In this document: piece by piece, positions 42,172 through 51,590 of the stretch
Numbering within the stretch: the first letter of the stretch is position 1
How the letters are laid out: each line of letters begins with the position of its first letter
NCBI GenBank assembly: GCA_023393095.1
Contig: JAEWMT010000021.1
Location: 1 to 63,177, forward strand
Direction of reading: 5' to 3'
Length of the DNA: 63,177 nt
Source of the DNA: Bacillota bacterium
GTDB taxonomy: Bacteria > Bacillota > Clostridia > Lachnospirales > Lachnospiraceae
Notes under the pieces: model-generated
What the model saw: the letters and a program-made list of their open reading frames with translations, nothing else
Told to the model about the DNA's origin: nothing
Databases searched by the model: none
Position numbers and translations under genes: made by a program

Positions 42172-42201
42172 AAGGAGGGACTTTTTATCCCTCCTTAATT
42201 A
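42172..42201 (+). terminator. Terminator after the PK-C-like gene
   Basis: AAGGAGGGA (42172-42180) pairs with TCCCTCCTT (42188-42196) around CTTTTTA, followed by AATTA. Flanking TAGCTAA and TTAGCTA extend the symmetry. Confidence 0.65.
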
Positions 42202-42242
42202 GCTAAATATAAATGTTTATTTGTTACATATACAATTCATTA

Positions 42243-42746
42243 TTAAGGAATTTTAACTTCACCGTTAAAATAAAAATCTTTAGCATTTGTTTGTATATAT
42301 GCGAGAAGCTTTTCAAACATATCACTTTCACATTCATAACACCTATCATCAAGCTCGCTGAAATTAGGTTCGTATTTATCCAATTCATCTTGACGTTTTT
42401 CTCTGTCTTTATTTGGATTACCACCAAGCATATCAGCTGATTCCTTAATTATATTATAGTTTTCCATTGCTCCTATTTCTTGAAATCCTTTCATAGCATC
42501 TTCCCATACGATACCAGTTGAATTAAAATAGAATTGATCATGTCCTCCGTTACTAACTTCTGATATATACCATTCGATAGCGAAAACGTAACGCTGTGGT
42601 TCTGAAAATTTCTCTAAATCTTTGTTGTATTGTTTTTCACCATCATAAATGCTAACACTCCACCAAACAGGTTCAATAATCTTAAAATCGTCATTTGTTG
42701 AAATTACTGCATCATCTACTATGATTTTTTGTGTTTCATATTTCAT
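42243..42746 (-). CDS. DUF4375-domain protein, possibly a former lipoprotein
   Basis: This protein of about 167 residues has the DUF4375/DMP19-like pattern: FSEPQRYVFAIEWYISEVSNGGHDQFYFNSTGIVWEDAMKGFQEIGA and a late LDDRCYECES. The ATG at 42746 has GGAG seven bases upstream. The same frame stays open upstream and encodes a hydrophobic stretch ending in the lipobox LLSGC (KLILTWTLLIILLSGCNKN), but no ATG precedes it before an in-frame stop; a TTG at 42797 falls inside the hydrophobic part. The protein may therefore have lost its lipoprotein start. The family function is unknown. Confidence 0.65.
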   Translation of the reverse strand: MKYETQKIIVDDAVISTNDDFKIIEPVWWSVSIYDGEKQYNKDLEKFSEPQRYVFAIEWYISEVSNGGHDQFYFNSTGIVWEDAMKGFQEIGAMENYNIIKESADMLGGNPNKDREKRQDELDKYEPNFSELDDRCYECESDMFEKLLAYIQTNAKDFYFNGEVKIP

Positions 42747-42982
42747 CGAGTTCACTCCATTCAAATTTTTATTACAGCCACTTAATAATATAATCAACAG
42801 TGTCCATGTGAGTATTAATTTACCTATTATATCGGAGGATACATATGGAATAGTGAATTACTTATTATATATAAATTCAATCACTTAGTTTATATCATAT
42901 TAAATTAAATAAGATATAAAATATTAATTTGGACATTTACATAAATCAAATCGTATTATCTATGAAGGGAGGAAAAAATAAT

Positions 42983-43477
42983 ATGGTTGTGCACAACAGA
43001 GATTACTTTGAAAAGATATACGAGAAATATTGTCCTATGGTTTACAGGATTTGCTTTATGTACTTGAAAAACGAGCATGAGGCATATGATACAACTCATG
43101 ATACTTTTCTAAAAATGATACAAAAAAATTTATATTTTACGAATGTAGAACATGAAAAAGCCTGGCTGATTGTCACAGCATCAAATTGCTGTAAAGACGT
43201 ATTAAAGAGCTTTTGGAGAAAACACAAGATTGATTTGGATTGTGTTCCAGAAGGATGCTGCGAGCAAAAAGAGTTTAGCAATAACGATACGGTACTGAAT
43301 GCAGTACTTAATTTGCCATACAAGTACAAAGCTTTGGTTTATCTACATTATTATGAAGAATACTCCGTGGAAGAAATTGCAGGTATACTCCATAAAAACC
43401 CTTCTACTATGCGCTCAAGGTTAGGAAAGGCGAAAAAAATATTAAAAGATGTTTTAAAGGAGGAAGAATATGAATGA
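42983..43477 (+). CDS. RNA polymerase sigma factor, ECF-like
   Basis: This 164-residue protein has a sigma region 2 (YFEKIYEKYCPMVYRICFMYLKNEHEAYDTTHDTFLKM, about 7-44) and a region 4 (LPYKYKALVYLHYYEEYSVEEIAGILHKNPSTMRSRLGKAKKIL, about 111-154). ATG 42983 is preferred because GGGAGG lies upstream at workable distance. It overlaps the next gene by 8 bases, and that gene has the form of an anti-sigma factor, a standard coupled pair. Confidence 0.85.
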   Translation: MVVHNRDYFEKIYEKYCPMVYRICFMYLKNEHEAYDTTHDTFLKMIQKNLYFTNVEHEKAWLIVTASNCCKDVLKSFWRKHKIDLDCVPEGCCEQKEFSNNDTVLNAVLNLPYKYKALVYLHYYEEYSVEEIAGILHKNPSTMRSRLGKAKKILKDVLKEEEYE

Positions 43478-44498
43478 AATAAAAAGTTCTTTAAATCATA
43501 TCGAAATAAGTAACACGAAAAAGGCTCAGATGCATAACCAGTTATTTTCAAAGGAAAAAACTTATAAAACGCACTATCATATAAAAGGCACTGCAGTAGC
43601 GGCATGTCTAATTATATTTGCCATGATGTCATCCGTTGTTTATGCGGCATATTCTAATGGAGTCATGGATAAATTATTTGCACTAAATTCTGAAAAACAG
43701 TTTGAAGGAATTGCAGATGATGTATATAAAATTGAAGAATATATGAGTAATGAGATGGAGCCTATATCAGTAGGGGATTATAAAATTCAGATATTGGGTC
43801 ATCTTGTAAATACTGATCTTCAGATGGGAATTATCTATTATTCTATTGAAAATGTTAATCCTGACAGCAAGTATATTTTTTCGGTCGGTAATGTGTATGA
43901 TGACCCTGGGGAAGTGGCTAAGAGTCTTTATTTCGGATATCAGAAGGAATATAAAGAAGATGAAGTAACAGATAAAACCATTACAAGCCTTGTCATTCCC
44001 CAGAATGATCCTCCAGAGGATTATTACGTTAAATCTACAGCAGAAGGTAAACTATATATCGCCAAAAGGTATGTAACTGTCGATAAACCATTCACTTATT
44101 TAAATTTGATAAGCTGTCTAGGAGATGATCAAAGGGAAATCTTAGGCAAAGTAGATCTCCCCTCGGCAAAATCATTACCAACAATAGTACTAACATCTCA
44201 GAATGGCAAGGATTCAGGGAGTAAGATATCATTATCTGCCATGGGAATGAAGCTGGAAAACTTTGATTTTGAAAATGGAGGCTGGCAATATACAAAAGAA
44301 AATTCTCTGAAAATATTGGATAAAACACAGATAAAATTTAAGAATCAGGTCGTTAATGTATCTGATATCAAGTCACTATTTACAGGTTCTATTGATGCAA
44401 CCGATGGGAGAGAGTGTATTTATCAGGAATTTAGACTATTGTTAAATTTGGAAACAGTAGAGTCTGTCATTGTAGATGGTGTAGAATATGGCAGATAA
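43470..44498 (+). CDS. Membrane anti-sigma factor-like protein (DUF4179 type)
   Basis: This 342-residue protein has a short cytoplasmic N-terminus (about 1-42) with a KKAQMHNQLF helix, one transmembrane segment (about 43-61, GTAVAACLIIFAMMSSVVYAA) and a large extracellular domain of about 280 residues with beta-rich repeats. This is the layout of regulators encoded with ECF sigma factors in clostridia. It overlaps the sigma gene by 8 bases, with AAAGGAGG before the ATG. The signal is unknown; sequestration of the 42983 sigma factor is inferred from position. Confidence 0.75.
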   Translation: MNEIKSSLNHIEISNTKKAQMHNQLFSKEKTYKTHYHIKGTAVAACLIIFAMMSSVVYAAYSNGVMDKLFALNSEKQFEGIADDVYKIEEYMSNEMEPISVGDYKIQILGHLVNTDLQMGIIYYSIENVNPDSKYIFSVGNVYDDPGEVAKSLYFGYQKEYKEDEVTDKTITSLVIPQNDPPEDYYVKSTAEGKLYIAKRYVTVDKPFTYLNLISCLGDDQREILGKVDLPSAKSLPTIVLTSQNGKDSGSKISLSAMGMKLENFDFENGGWQYTKENSLKILDKTQIKFKNQVVNVSDIKSLFTGSIDATDGRECIYQEFRLLLNLETVESVIVDGVEYGR

Positions 44499-44559
44499 AT
44501 ATCACTTTTATTTATACTTTTAATTATGATTCTCATTTGTTACTCGTGCTTCTTTACAA

Positions 44560-44680
44560 AAAAAGGCTACTGCTATAATATAGGTAACAGGAAACATAGG
44601 GTTAAAACCTATGCCTGCCCTAGGCGTTAAATAAAATGATTATCCTACACTTTGGACGGTTAAGGATAATCTTTTTTTGT
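44560..44680 (+). ncRNA. Candidate antisense antitoxin RNA opposite the small toxin gene
   Basis: A TATAAT box (44575-44580) is followed by CATAGG-CCTATG and GCC-TAGGC hairpins and then by the GATTATCC/GGATAATC stem with seven T (44638-44678). The RNA of about 95 bases would be convergent with the toxin mRNA and overlap its 3' end, the RatA-like arrangement of type I toxin-antitoxin pairs. No perfect -35 is seen (TTTACA lies 15 bases away). Confidence 0.55.
44638..44678. terminator. Shared bidirectional terminator of toxin mRNA and antisense RNA
   Basis: GATTATCC and GGATAATC pair around an 18-base loop, with TTTTTTT on the plus side and ATTTTATTT on the minus side. The toxin stop codon lies in the stem. 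Confidence 0.75.
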
Positions 44681-44774
44681 TGTTCATCTTTATCAGATAA
44701 ACAACAAGAGTGATTAAAGCTATAACAAAGGTAGCAAATGCTATCATTAAAGATAAAGCTTCTGCAACTGTCAT
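44640..44774 (-). CDS. Small holin-like type I toxin (TxpA/BsrE/Hol_Tox type)
   Basis: This 44-residue membrane peptide starts MTVAEALSLMIAFATFVIALI, continues TLVVYLIKMNNKKR and has one transmembrane helix. The M(T/S)V-E-L-MI-F-TFV-L-LV-LI-K pattern is that of the putative holin-like toxin family, which includes the Bacillus TxpA and BsrG peptides. GGGGAG precedes the ATG at 44774. The gene is overlapped at its 3' end by a likely antisense RNA. It is upstream of the ABC/two-component island; a decayed copy lies beyond that island at 54.8 kb. Confidence 0.8.
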   Translation of the reverse strand: MTVAEALSLMIAFATFVIALITLVVYLIKMNNKKRLSLTVQSVG

Positions 44775-45251
44775 AAGGTTCACTCCCCTTTCTATGTAAT
44801 CTAGTCAAGGTAAGTTCACCTCCTCCTATGTAAAATAAGAGGGCAAGCACTCATAATTATCCCAAACCAATAAAAATTGACTCTGTTCCTGTTACCATAA
44901 TAATACTTGTAGCATAGGAAAGAGAAATTGTCATTGTATTTGGAATTTAATGTATTTTGTGTCTGACCCAAATTTTACTCATTCTTTTTTAGATATAACC
45001 AGATAGAAGGAGAGTAAGGTAAAAGATCGCAAGAGAAGGCTCCTATTAGATATAAAAATTGTCCCCAAGCTTATATTAATCAAGAAAAAGCTTTAAAGAT
45101 TTTTTAAGAATTTTCTGATAAATTATAATTCAAGATTATTATCCATGACGTAATCGCTATGATTATCCTTGGTGCTGACCACGATATAAAGCTTAAATTT
45201 CATTTTTACATATCATGGATAGAAAACAAACTATTATAGAAGGAGAAGATT
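44775..45251. other. Toxin leader and ABC-island promoter region
   Basis: On the minus strand a TGG-GATAAT element near 44855-44865 may start the toxin mRNA, whose leader carries an extra GGAGGAGG that could pair with the true site. On the plus side, TATAAT at 45124-45129 is preceded by TTTAAAGATTT-TTTAAGAATTT direct repeats (about 45090-45113) that resemble the block before the response-regulator gene at 52680. TATCCATGA (about 45147) and TCATGGATA (about 45219) form an inverted repeat in the leader. Confidence 0.5.
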
Positions 45252-47390
45252 ATGTTTATTAAAAAAATATTCGTTTTACTGCTATTAGTTTCACTTCTTT
45301 TAGCATCTGTCTCTGGCTGTAGCCACTCTGACAAAAACAAGGAAGTATCCAAGGTTGCAATGGGGCGATATGTTGAAAATTCAATTGATATGCCGAAGGC
45401 AATTCAGTCACGAGAGGAAATTGCATTCATTATGGTAAAAAACCCAAAAGGAGAATTGGAGATTTACGCAAGCTTAGCCAAACATAAAAAAGGCGAAAAT
45501 AATATTAAATATACCCTGAAGAAGGATACTACATGGGAAAGAACCGTTCCAAAATGGCTCAATGAAGACGGTATGAAGTTGAACGCTGTAACCTATGCTG
45601 ATGATGGAACAAGATATACTGTAGTATCATTTTCGAAAGATAATCTAAAAAAGGTAAAGATTCTAAAAAATACAAACAATGAAAATCCGAAAGAAATTAT
45701 TCTGGAGGATTATAAAAAAAGTGTAGATTATAATAAAGTTCCGTATAGCATAAGCGTTTTGAAAGATAATTCTGTTTTACTTAGTTATTACGGATCCTGT
45801 ACTGTTTATAAAGATGGAAAAGAAAAAGTGAGCTTTAAAATAGGTGATTTTCAGTATTCTCTTTTTGGAGATAAACTTTTGACTATGAATGAAAACATGG
45901 ATGGAGGCAAAATCGTCGATGTGGATACAGGTAAGACTATTTCGACAATTATGATTGATTCCCAAATAAATAAATTTACTGTTGATAAAGACGGCAACTG
46001 GTTTTTGCTTAATGATAATGGAGTAGAGAGAATGGCAAAGGGAGGGGATACCTGGGAAACTATATTGGACGCTGACAGGGCTTCTATGAGTAAGCCAACC
46101 TTATATGCCGACGCCATGCTTTTTGGAAGTAATAATGATTTTTATATCATGTATCAGGGTGAAAACGGTCTTCGTACTTTGAAATATTATATATATGATA
46201 AAAATATTCCATTTGCTCCGGTAAATAAAATATCTATTGTAACATTAAATGAAAGCTTTACCATAAAGCAGTTAATTTCTGATTTTAATCAGGCAAATCC
46301 TGATGTAATGGTTGATTATCAAGTATTAATGGGTGATAATCATTCGACAACAATAAACGATCAGATCAAAGCTCTTAATACAGAACTCTTGGCTGGCAAA
46401 GGTCCCGATATTCTGGTATTAGACGGGCTGCCAATGAACTCCTATATTGAAAAGAATGTATTGGCTGATATTAGTGGCATTATTAATCCGCTTATTAAAA
46501 ACGGTGAAGTGCTAAATAATGTAATGAACAATTTTAAAACTAAGGATGGTAAAATTTATACTGCACCTCTTAGAATTACCATACCTATCGCATTTGGTAA
46601 TAAAGAGGCGGTATCATCCGCAAAATCCATCAATACCCTTGCTGATTATGCCAAAGCTTCTACCATACCGCTGTTTGGCGCAAATGTGCTTTCCTATTCT
46701 GATTTAACCACAATATTGTATCGGTTATATTCAAACAGCTTTCTGGAGGACAATGGCATTAACCATGACGGTTTAATTAATTTTCTTCAGAACCTGAAAA
46801 TAATAAGTGATCAGACAAAGACCAAGGAAGAGCCTACGAATTTGCCTGTATATATGGAAATGAGTAATACCACCTTTTCCAGGTTGATTTATGATAAAAA
46901 TGCTCTGCTAGGTATTAATGATTTATGGCATATGATGGGTGTTTATGAGCCTTTGGCTGTCAATGATGTGATAGACGGAGCTTATACGCTGGTGAACAAG
47001 GAATTTACTCCAAGACAATTGATTAGTATTAATAAAGCTAGTACTAATAAAAAACTTGCTAATAAATTTATAAGGGCGTTATTTGACGAATCAGTGCAAA
47101 AGACGGCAATAGGTGACGGCTTTCCTGTTAATGAAAAGGCTCTTATGAATTTTGGAATGGAGCCTATTGGTGAAATGGGATGGGATAACTTCAGTATATC
47201 TCAACCCAGTAAGGAAAAGATGCAAAATATTTTAGATTTATTTAAAGCAGCTGATTCCCCTGTTATTGTGAATCAGGAATTACTTGACATGGTAATTTCA
47301 GAAACCAAAGCTTACCTAAGCGGTAAAGAAGGGTTAAATAGTACAGCAGATAAGATTATTGCAAAAACAAAAATACAATTAGCAGAATAA
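45252..47390 (+). CDS. Extracellular solute-binding lipoprotein with N-terminal propeller-like domain
   Basis: This 712-residue protein has a lipoprotein signal (MFIKKIFVLLLLVSLLLASVSGC). About 300 residues of beta-rich repeats follow (GKIVDVDTGKTISTIMID, VDKDGNWFLLNDNG), suggesting a partial beta-propeller. The C-terminal part is a family 1 solute-binding protein (about 325-712; FTIKQLISDFNQANPDVMVDYQV, LLAGKGPDILVLDG, ATNKKLANKFIRALFDE-like). It is the first gene of the island, with two MalF/MalG-like permeases after it. The N-terminal extension is unusual for an importer and could sense a ligand. Confidence 0.85.
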   Translation: MFIKKIFVLLLLVSLLLASVSGCSHSDKNKEVSKVAMGRYVENSIDMPKAIQSREEIAFIMVKNPKGELEIYASLAKHKKGENNIKYTLKKDTTWERTVPKWLNEDGMKLNAVTYADDGTRYTVVSFSKDNLKKVKILKNTNNENPKEIILEDYKKSVDYNKVPYSISVLKDNSVLLSYYGSCTVYKDGKEKVSFKIGDFQYSLFGDKLLTMNENMDGGKIVDVDTGKTISTIMIDSQINKFTVDKDGNWFLLNDNGVERMAKGGDTWETILDADRASMSKPTLYADAMLFGSNNDFYIMYQGENGLRTLKYYIYDKNIPFAPVNKISIVTLNESFTIKQLISDFNQANPDVMVDYQVLMGDNHSTTINDQIKALNTELLAGKGPDILVLDGLPMNSYIEKNVLADISGIINPLIKNGEVLNNVMNNFKTKDGKIYTAPLRITIPIAFGNKEAVSSAKSINTLADYAKASTIPLFGANVLSYSDLTTILYRLYSNSFLEDNGINHDGLINFLQNLKIISDQTKTKEEPTNLPVYMEMSNTTFSRLIYDKNALLGINDLWHMMGVYEPLAVNDVIDGAYTLVNKEFTPRQLISINKASTNKKLANKFIRALFDESVQKTAIGDGFPVNEKALMNFGMEPIGEMGWDNFSISQPSKEKMQNILDLFKAADSPVIVNQELLDMVISETKAYLSGKEGLNSTADKIIAKTKIQLAE

Positions 47391-47453
47391 ACACTGTGAA
47401 TGAATTTATAACCTTCAGAGATTTATATTTTAGTTTAAACGGAGATTATCAAA

Positions 47454-48296
47454 ATGAAATTTCGTAATTTAAAAAGAACGGTCCCGTTCCTAGCTCCAAG
47501 CCTTTTAGGGGTAACCATATTTGTCCTGATCCCCTTTCTGGATGCTTTTCGAAGATCCTTTTTTGCGACTATGAGCAGCAAATTTATAGGCTTGGATAAT
47601 TATAAAATGGTAATAAATAATAATGCTTTCCGGCTTGCGGCTGGGAATACCGCCAAATTTCTCGGTATCTGCATCCCTTTACTTCTTGCCATATCTCTGC
47701 TGTTTACGGTAATTGTATATAGTATTAAGAAGCATGATAGATTTTATAAGACAACTTTTTTAATCCCCATGGCTATACCGGTCGCCTCTGTTGTTTTACT
47801 ATGGAGGGTAATGTTTCATGAGAATGGTTTATTAAATGTCTTGCTTGGCAAGTTTGGTGGAAATGCCATCGATTTTATGAATACCGATAAAGCCTTCTAT
47901 GTGCTGGTATTCAGTTACATATGGAAGAATACTGGATATGATATGGTTCTATGGTTGGCTGGGCTTTCTGATATTCCTGTCTCCCTTTATGAATCGGCAA
48001 AAATTGATGGTGCCGGGGCACTCGCTAGGTTGCGTTATATAATACTTCCGGAGTTAATACCTACCATTTATATTGCGGCTGTTTTATCTATCGTAAATTC
48101 CTTCAAGGTATTTCGGGAAGCCTACTTAATTGCGGGAAATTATCCGCATGATAGTATCTATATGCTGCAGCACCTATTTAACAACTGGTTTATAGACCTG
48201 GATATTCAGAAAATGTGTGCTGCGGCCGTAATGATGGCAGCTGCTATTCTACTATTTATCTTGATTCTGCAAAAAATTGAACGTAAATGGCAATGA
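47454..48296 (+). CDS. ABC transporter permease, MalF/UgpA type
   Basis: This 280-residue integral membrane protein has six predicted helices and the EAA loop ESAKIDGAGALARLRYIILPEL (about 182-203) that docks onto an ABC ATPase. It belongs to the carbohydrate-uptake CUT1 permeases. It pairs with the next gene and the upstream binding protein. No ATPase gene is present in the island, so a shared MsmK-like ATPase would be needed. Confidence 0.92.
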   Translation: MKFRNLKRTVPFLAPSLLGVTIFVLIPFLDAFRRSFFATMSSKFIGLDNYKMVINNNAFRLAAGNTAKFLGICIPLLLAISLLFTVIVYSIKKHDRFYKTTFLIPMAIPVASVVLLWRVMFHENGLLNVLLGKFGGNAIDFMNTDKAFYVLVFSYIWKNTGYDMVLWLAGLSDIPVSLYESAKIDGAGALARLRYIILPELIPTIYIAAVLSIVNSFKVFREAYLIAGNYPHDSIYMLQHLFNNWFIDLDIQKMCAAAVMMAAAILLFILILQKIERKWQ

Positions 48297-48311
48297 AGGG
48301 ATTGATTTACC

Positions 48312-49172
48312 ATGCTAAAAATTATTTTTTATATAAAAAGAAATGCCGCAGCTGCTGTCATGCTTCTATTTTCCATGTTTATTCTAATACCTTTATGGAT
48401 GGAAATCAGTGGCTCCTTTATGGGCAGCAATGAAATTACAAGAAATCTGTCTCCCGCTTTGTCAGATGCGAAAGGCTATGTATTTTGGCCAATTATACCA
48501 CAATACCCAACTCTCAGACCATATATAGAGCTTTTGTTCGATTCACCCGATTTTTTCAAAATGTTCTGGAATTCCTGCGGGCAGGTATTTCCCATTCTGG
48601 CAGGTCAGCTTGTCATAGCTGTACCAGCCGCTTGGGCATTTGCCAAAATGGATTTTCCCTTAAAGAAGATACTGTTTACTATATACATAGTCTTAATGAT
48701 TATGCCCTTTCAGGTAACCATGGTATCAAGTTATCTGGTGCTTGACCGTTTGAAGCTTCTGAATTCGTGTTACGGTGTTATATTACCTGCCGTATTTTCA
48801 ACTTTTCCGGTCTTTATTGTTGTTAAATTTTTTTCTTCTATCCCTTTGGCTATTACGGAAGCAGCTCAGATAGATGGAGCGAGTGAATGGCAGATTTTTA
48901 TGAAAATCGGAGTTCCCTTGGGTAAATCCGGTATTATGTCAGCCATCGTTCTGGGTTTTTTGGAAAATTGGAATGCGATAGAACCGTCCCTGACTTTTCT
49001 TTCCGATAAATCAAAATGGCCTTTGTCACTGTATCTTCCCAATATTTCGACAGATAATCTGGGTGTATCCTTAGTGGCCTCTGTTATTATGATGGCACCT
49101 GCCTTGCTGATTTTCTTATGTGGGCAAAGTTACCTAGAGGATGGAATCCGGGCTTCGGGGATAAAGGAATAG
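48312..49172 (+). CDS. ABC transporter permease, MalG/UgpE type
   Basis: This 286-residue partner permease has six predicted helices and the EAA loop EAAQIDGASEWQIFMKIGVPLG (about 184-205). It starts 15 bases after the previous gene, with AAGGGATT as a weak ribosome binding site. The substrate is unknown; sugars are typical of the family, but the neighbours point away from simple catabolism. Confidence 0.92.
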   Translation: MLKIIFYIKRNAAAAVMLLFSMFILIPLWMEISGSFMGSNEITRNLSPALSDAKGYVFWPIIPQYPTLRPYIELLFDSPDFFKMFWNSCGQVFPILAGQLVIAVPAAWAFAKMDFPLKKILFTIYIVLMIMPFQVTMVSSYLVLDRLKLLNSCYGVILPAVFSTFPVFIVVKFFSSIPLAITEAAQIDGASEWQIFMKIGVPLGKSGIMSAIVLGFLENWNAIEPSLTFLSDKSKWPLSLYLPNISTDNLGVSLVASVIMMAPALLIFLCGQSYLEDGIRASGIKE

Positions 49173-49268
49173 ACTATACTAACTCGAATGGTACTTTATA
49201 GTAGAAAAGCTGAATTAAAATATCTATGATGAAAGATTTTTCAATAAGATATAAAGGAGTTGAATTAC

Positions 49269-51542
49269 ATGATGAAGGCAATTGATTTCATTAAAAAGGA
49301 TTTAACTATGTTTCGCCGAACAGCTGTATCACAAAAAGAGACAGAGCAGATAAATTTACAAAAAAAAGCCAAAAAGCTGCTGGTTGTTTTCTTTGCATTA
49401 ATTGTGGTTTTTACATTAATCTCAAGGGCAGTTGATTCTATTACAATCGCGCAAGTAATTACTCAAAATCCACTGGGAAGTAAGCTTACCTTTAGAGCTG
49501 ACGGTACAGGAATCATAACTGCTAATTACAAAAAGTATGTAAAAATTCCTGAGGGCCTCAGCGTTAATAAAATAGAAATAAAAGCCGGACAGGAGATTAA
49601 AAAAGGCGATGTTCTGCTTATCTTAGATGAAGCTGATATCAATAATGCATTGAACCTGGCAGAGGATGAAGTTGAGAAGCTGGATAATCAGATCGAGCAA
49701 GAAAAGTTAAGTGTTACGGATTCCTATCTAAATGAACAGGGAAAGTATCAATTACTTTATAATAACGCAGGAACGGATTTTGATAATTCAAAATCTGATT
49801 TAAAGACTGCCAAAGCACTTAATATAGATAAAAAATCTAACCTGAGTAAGGCAAACGCAACCTACAAAAAAGCTTTAAAAGACAATATGGATACAATATT
49901 AAAAGATAAGCTTCAAGAACTTACAGAGGCACAGGTTTCCTATAACAATGTAATGATCAACAATGAAAAGTCCAGTGATTTGGCTGAAAATGCATTAGAG
50001 GATGCCAAGGAAACATTGCAGGAGCTGGCGAATAAAGACAGCTTGGTTCAAAATGATCTGATACAATACGGCAGTACCAATTCAGACACGTCACAAAATG
50101 CATTGGGAAATTTGCTATGCCTTGCTTATGGGGATGAAGATGCTTACGAAAAGCATAAGGATAGTGTAATTGCATTACAAAAAATTCTTTCTCGGGCAAA
50201 TGATGATTGTGATACAGCGGCTCTTAAGCTAAGAAATTACGGGATAAATATAACAGATAATATAACAGATAAGGAGCTATTAAAATACCTTGAATCATCA
50301 GAGGAAGCTTCAAGCTATATAACAGATTTCATACAATCGCGTAGAGCCGTAACAGATGCGAAAGATAATTTGGCAGCTGAAAACAAAAAAGAAACTGTCA
50401 TTAAAACCGAGATAGCTAATTATAAGTATGCCATATCAAATGCTGACCATATAAAGGCAAATTCAGCGTTATTAAAAATAAATCAATGCATCTATGGAAT
50501 TAATGGATATCAGAAGCACCTTAAGGAGTTGGAAAAAGCACAAAAAAGTGTAAATCAGCTGCAGAGTGATCTGAATTTAATTAAAAGTCAGAATGCTCTT
50601 GCCTTATCCTCAGAGCAGGGAAAACTTGATAAAATTCAGGGAAATATTGATGCTCTTAAGAACGGTACTTATGACGAGAAGGATGTTGCCTCTGAAGCAA
50701 AACAAGAACTTGATACCGCAAAACAGGAGCTGCAGACACAGGGTCAGGCAGTGAAAACAGCAGAACGGACAGTGGAAACGTCAAATAATGCCTTATTAAT
50801 TGCAAAAAATGATTACGAAGAGGCCATTGACCGAGATAGTCTAAATGAAGATAATTTGTCAAAGCAATCAGCAGCTGCCGATCTACGTATCAAAGTACTT
50901 CGACTTTCCATTAAGGAAAAGCAGCAGACAGTATCTGATTTGAAGCAGTTAAAAGAAAACAAAGGAAAGTTAATTGCCCCTATTTCAGGAACAATTGACA
51001 ATATAGCGGTAGAAGCCGGTAAAAAATCCACTATAGATTCCTTCATCTCCATTGGTACCAAAAGTTATGGTATAACAGTTACTGTACCAAAGGAGGAAGG
51101 TGAGTATGTTTCCATCGGTAATAAAATGGTCCTTACGCAAAAAGGAAAAACTGACCACATCTCAGTTAAAGTGGAAGGACTCCGATTTACAACAGACGTA
51201 CAGGGTAATGAAATTGCTGAAATTACAGCCATCATGCCGAAGGGTTATTATATACCCGGCAGTATTATGGACGCCAGTATAATAAATAACTCCGAACTTT
51301 ATGATATCTGTCTTCCTATTGAAGCAATCCGAACCGATGATGGAGCTAGCTATTGCTTGGTAGCAAAACCCAAAAACACCGTATTAGGCGAAGAATTAAT
51401 AGCAGAAAAAGTAAAGGTAACTATAATAGATAAGGATTCAACAATGGCTGCCATATCCAGTTCTCTGCCTAAAAAGGATAATGTAATCATAAGTAGCAAT
51501 AAAGATATCTCGGTAGGTGATCGTATTCGTGCTAGACAATAG
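49269..51542 (+). CDS. HlyD/MacA-like membrane fusion protein with long coiled coil
   Basis: This protein of about 757 residues has a cytoplasmic N-terminus, one transmembrane helix (about 37-55, KLLVVFFALIVVFTLI) and a barrel/lipoyl half-motif (VKIPEGLSVNKIEIKAGQEIKKGDVLLILDEADI). A very long coiled coil (about 120-560) is closed by the second lipoyl half (KGKLIAPISGTIDNIAVEAGKK) and a beta-barrel. Such adaptors normally serve efflux ABC transporters. I take ATG 49269 because AAGGAG lies nine bases before it. No exporter ATPase is adjacent. The coiled coil is much longer than usual for a Gram-positive adaptor. Confidence 0.82.
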   Translation: MMKAIDFIKKDLTMFRRTAVSQKETEQINLQKKAKKLLVVFFALIVVFTLISRAVDSITIAQVITQNPLGSKLTFRADGTGIITANYKKYVKIPEGLSVNKIEIKAGQEIKKGDVLLILDEADINNALNLAEDEVEKLDNQIEQEKLSVTDSYLNEQGKYQLLYNNAGTDFDNSKSDLKTAKALNIDKKSNLSKANATYKKALKDNMDTILKDKLQELTEAQVSYNNVMINNEKSSDLAENALEDAKETLQELANKDSLVQNDLIQYGSTNSDTSQNALGNLLCLAYGDEDAYEKHKDSVIALQKILSRANDDCDTAALKLRNYGINITDNITDKELLKYLESSEEASSYITDFIQSRRAVTDAKDNLAAENKKETVIKTEIANYKYAISNADHIKANSALLKINQCIYGINGYQKHLKELEKAQKSVNQLQSDLNLIKSQNALALSSEQGKLDKIQGNIDALKNGTYDEKDVASEAKQELDTAKQELQTQGQAVKTAERTVETSNNALLIAKNDYEEAIDRDSLNEDNLSKQSAAADLRIKVLRLSIKEKQQTVSDLKQLKENKGKLIAPISGTIDNIAVEAGKKSTIDSFISIGTKSYGITVTVPKEEGEYVSIGNKMVLTQKGKTDHISVKVEGLRFTTDVQGNEIAEITAIMPKGYYIPGSIMDASIINNSELYDICLPIEAIRTDDGASYCLVAKPKNTVLGEELIAEKVKVTIIDKDSTMAAISSSLPKKDNVIISSNKDISVGDRIRARQ

Positions 51543-51590
51543 TGACTAGAAGAATCTAGTAATCTTGCTATTAGATATGGAGGAATAACT

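Noticed and set aside
44620..44850. Leftward 76-residue open frame overlapping the toxin
   Set aside because: It is in another frame from the toxin, starts in the leader and has no family resemblance; the 44-residue frame has the better start and matches a known peptide family.
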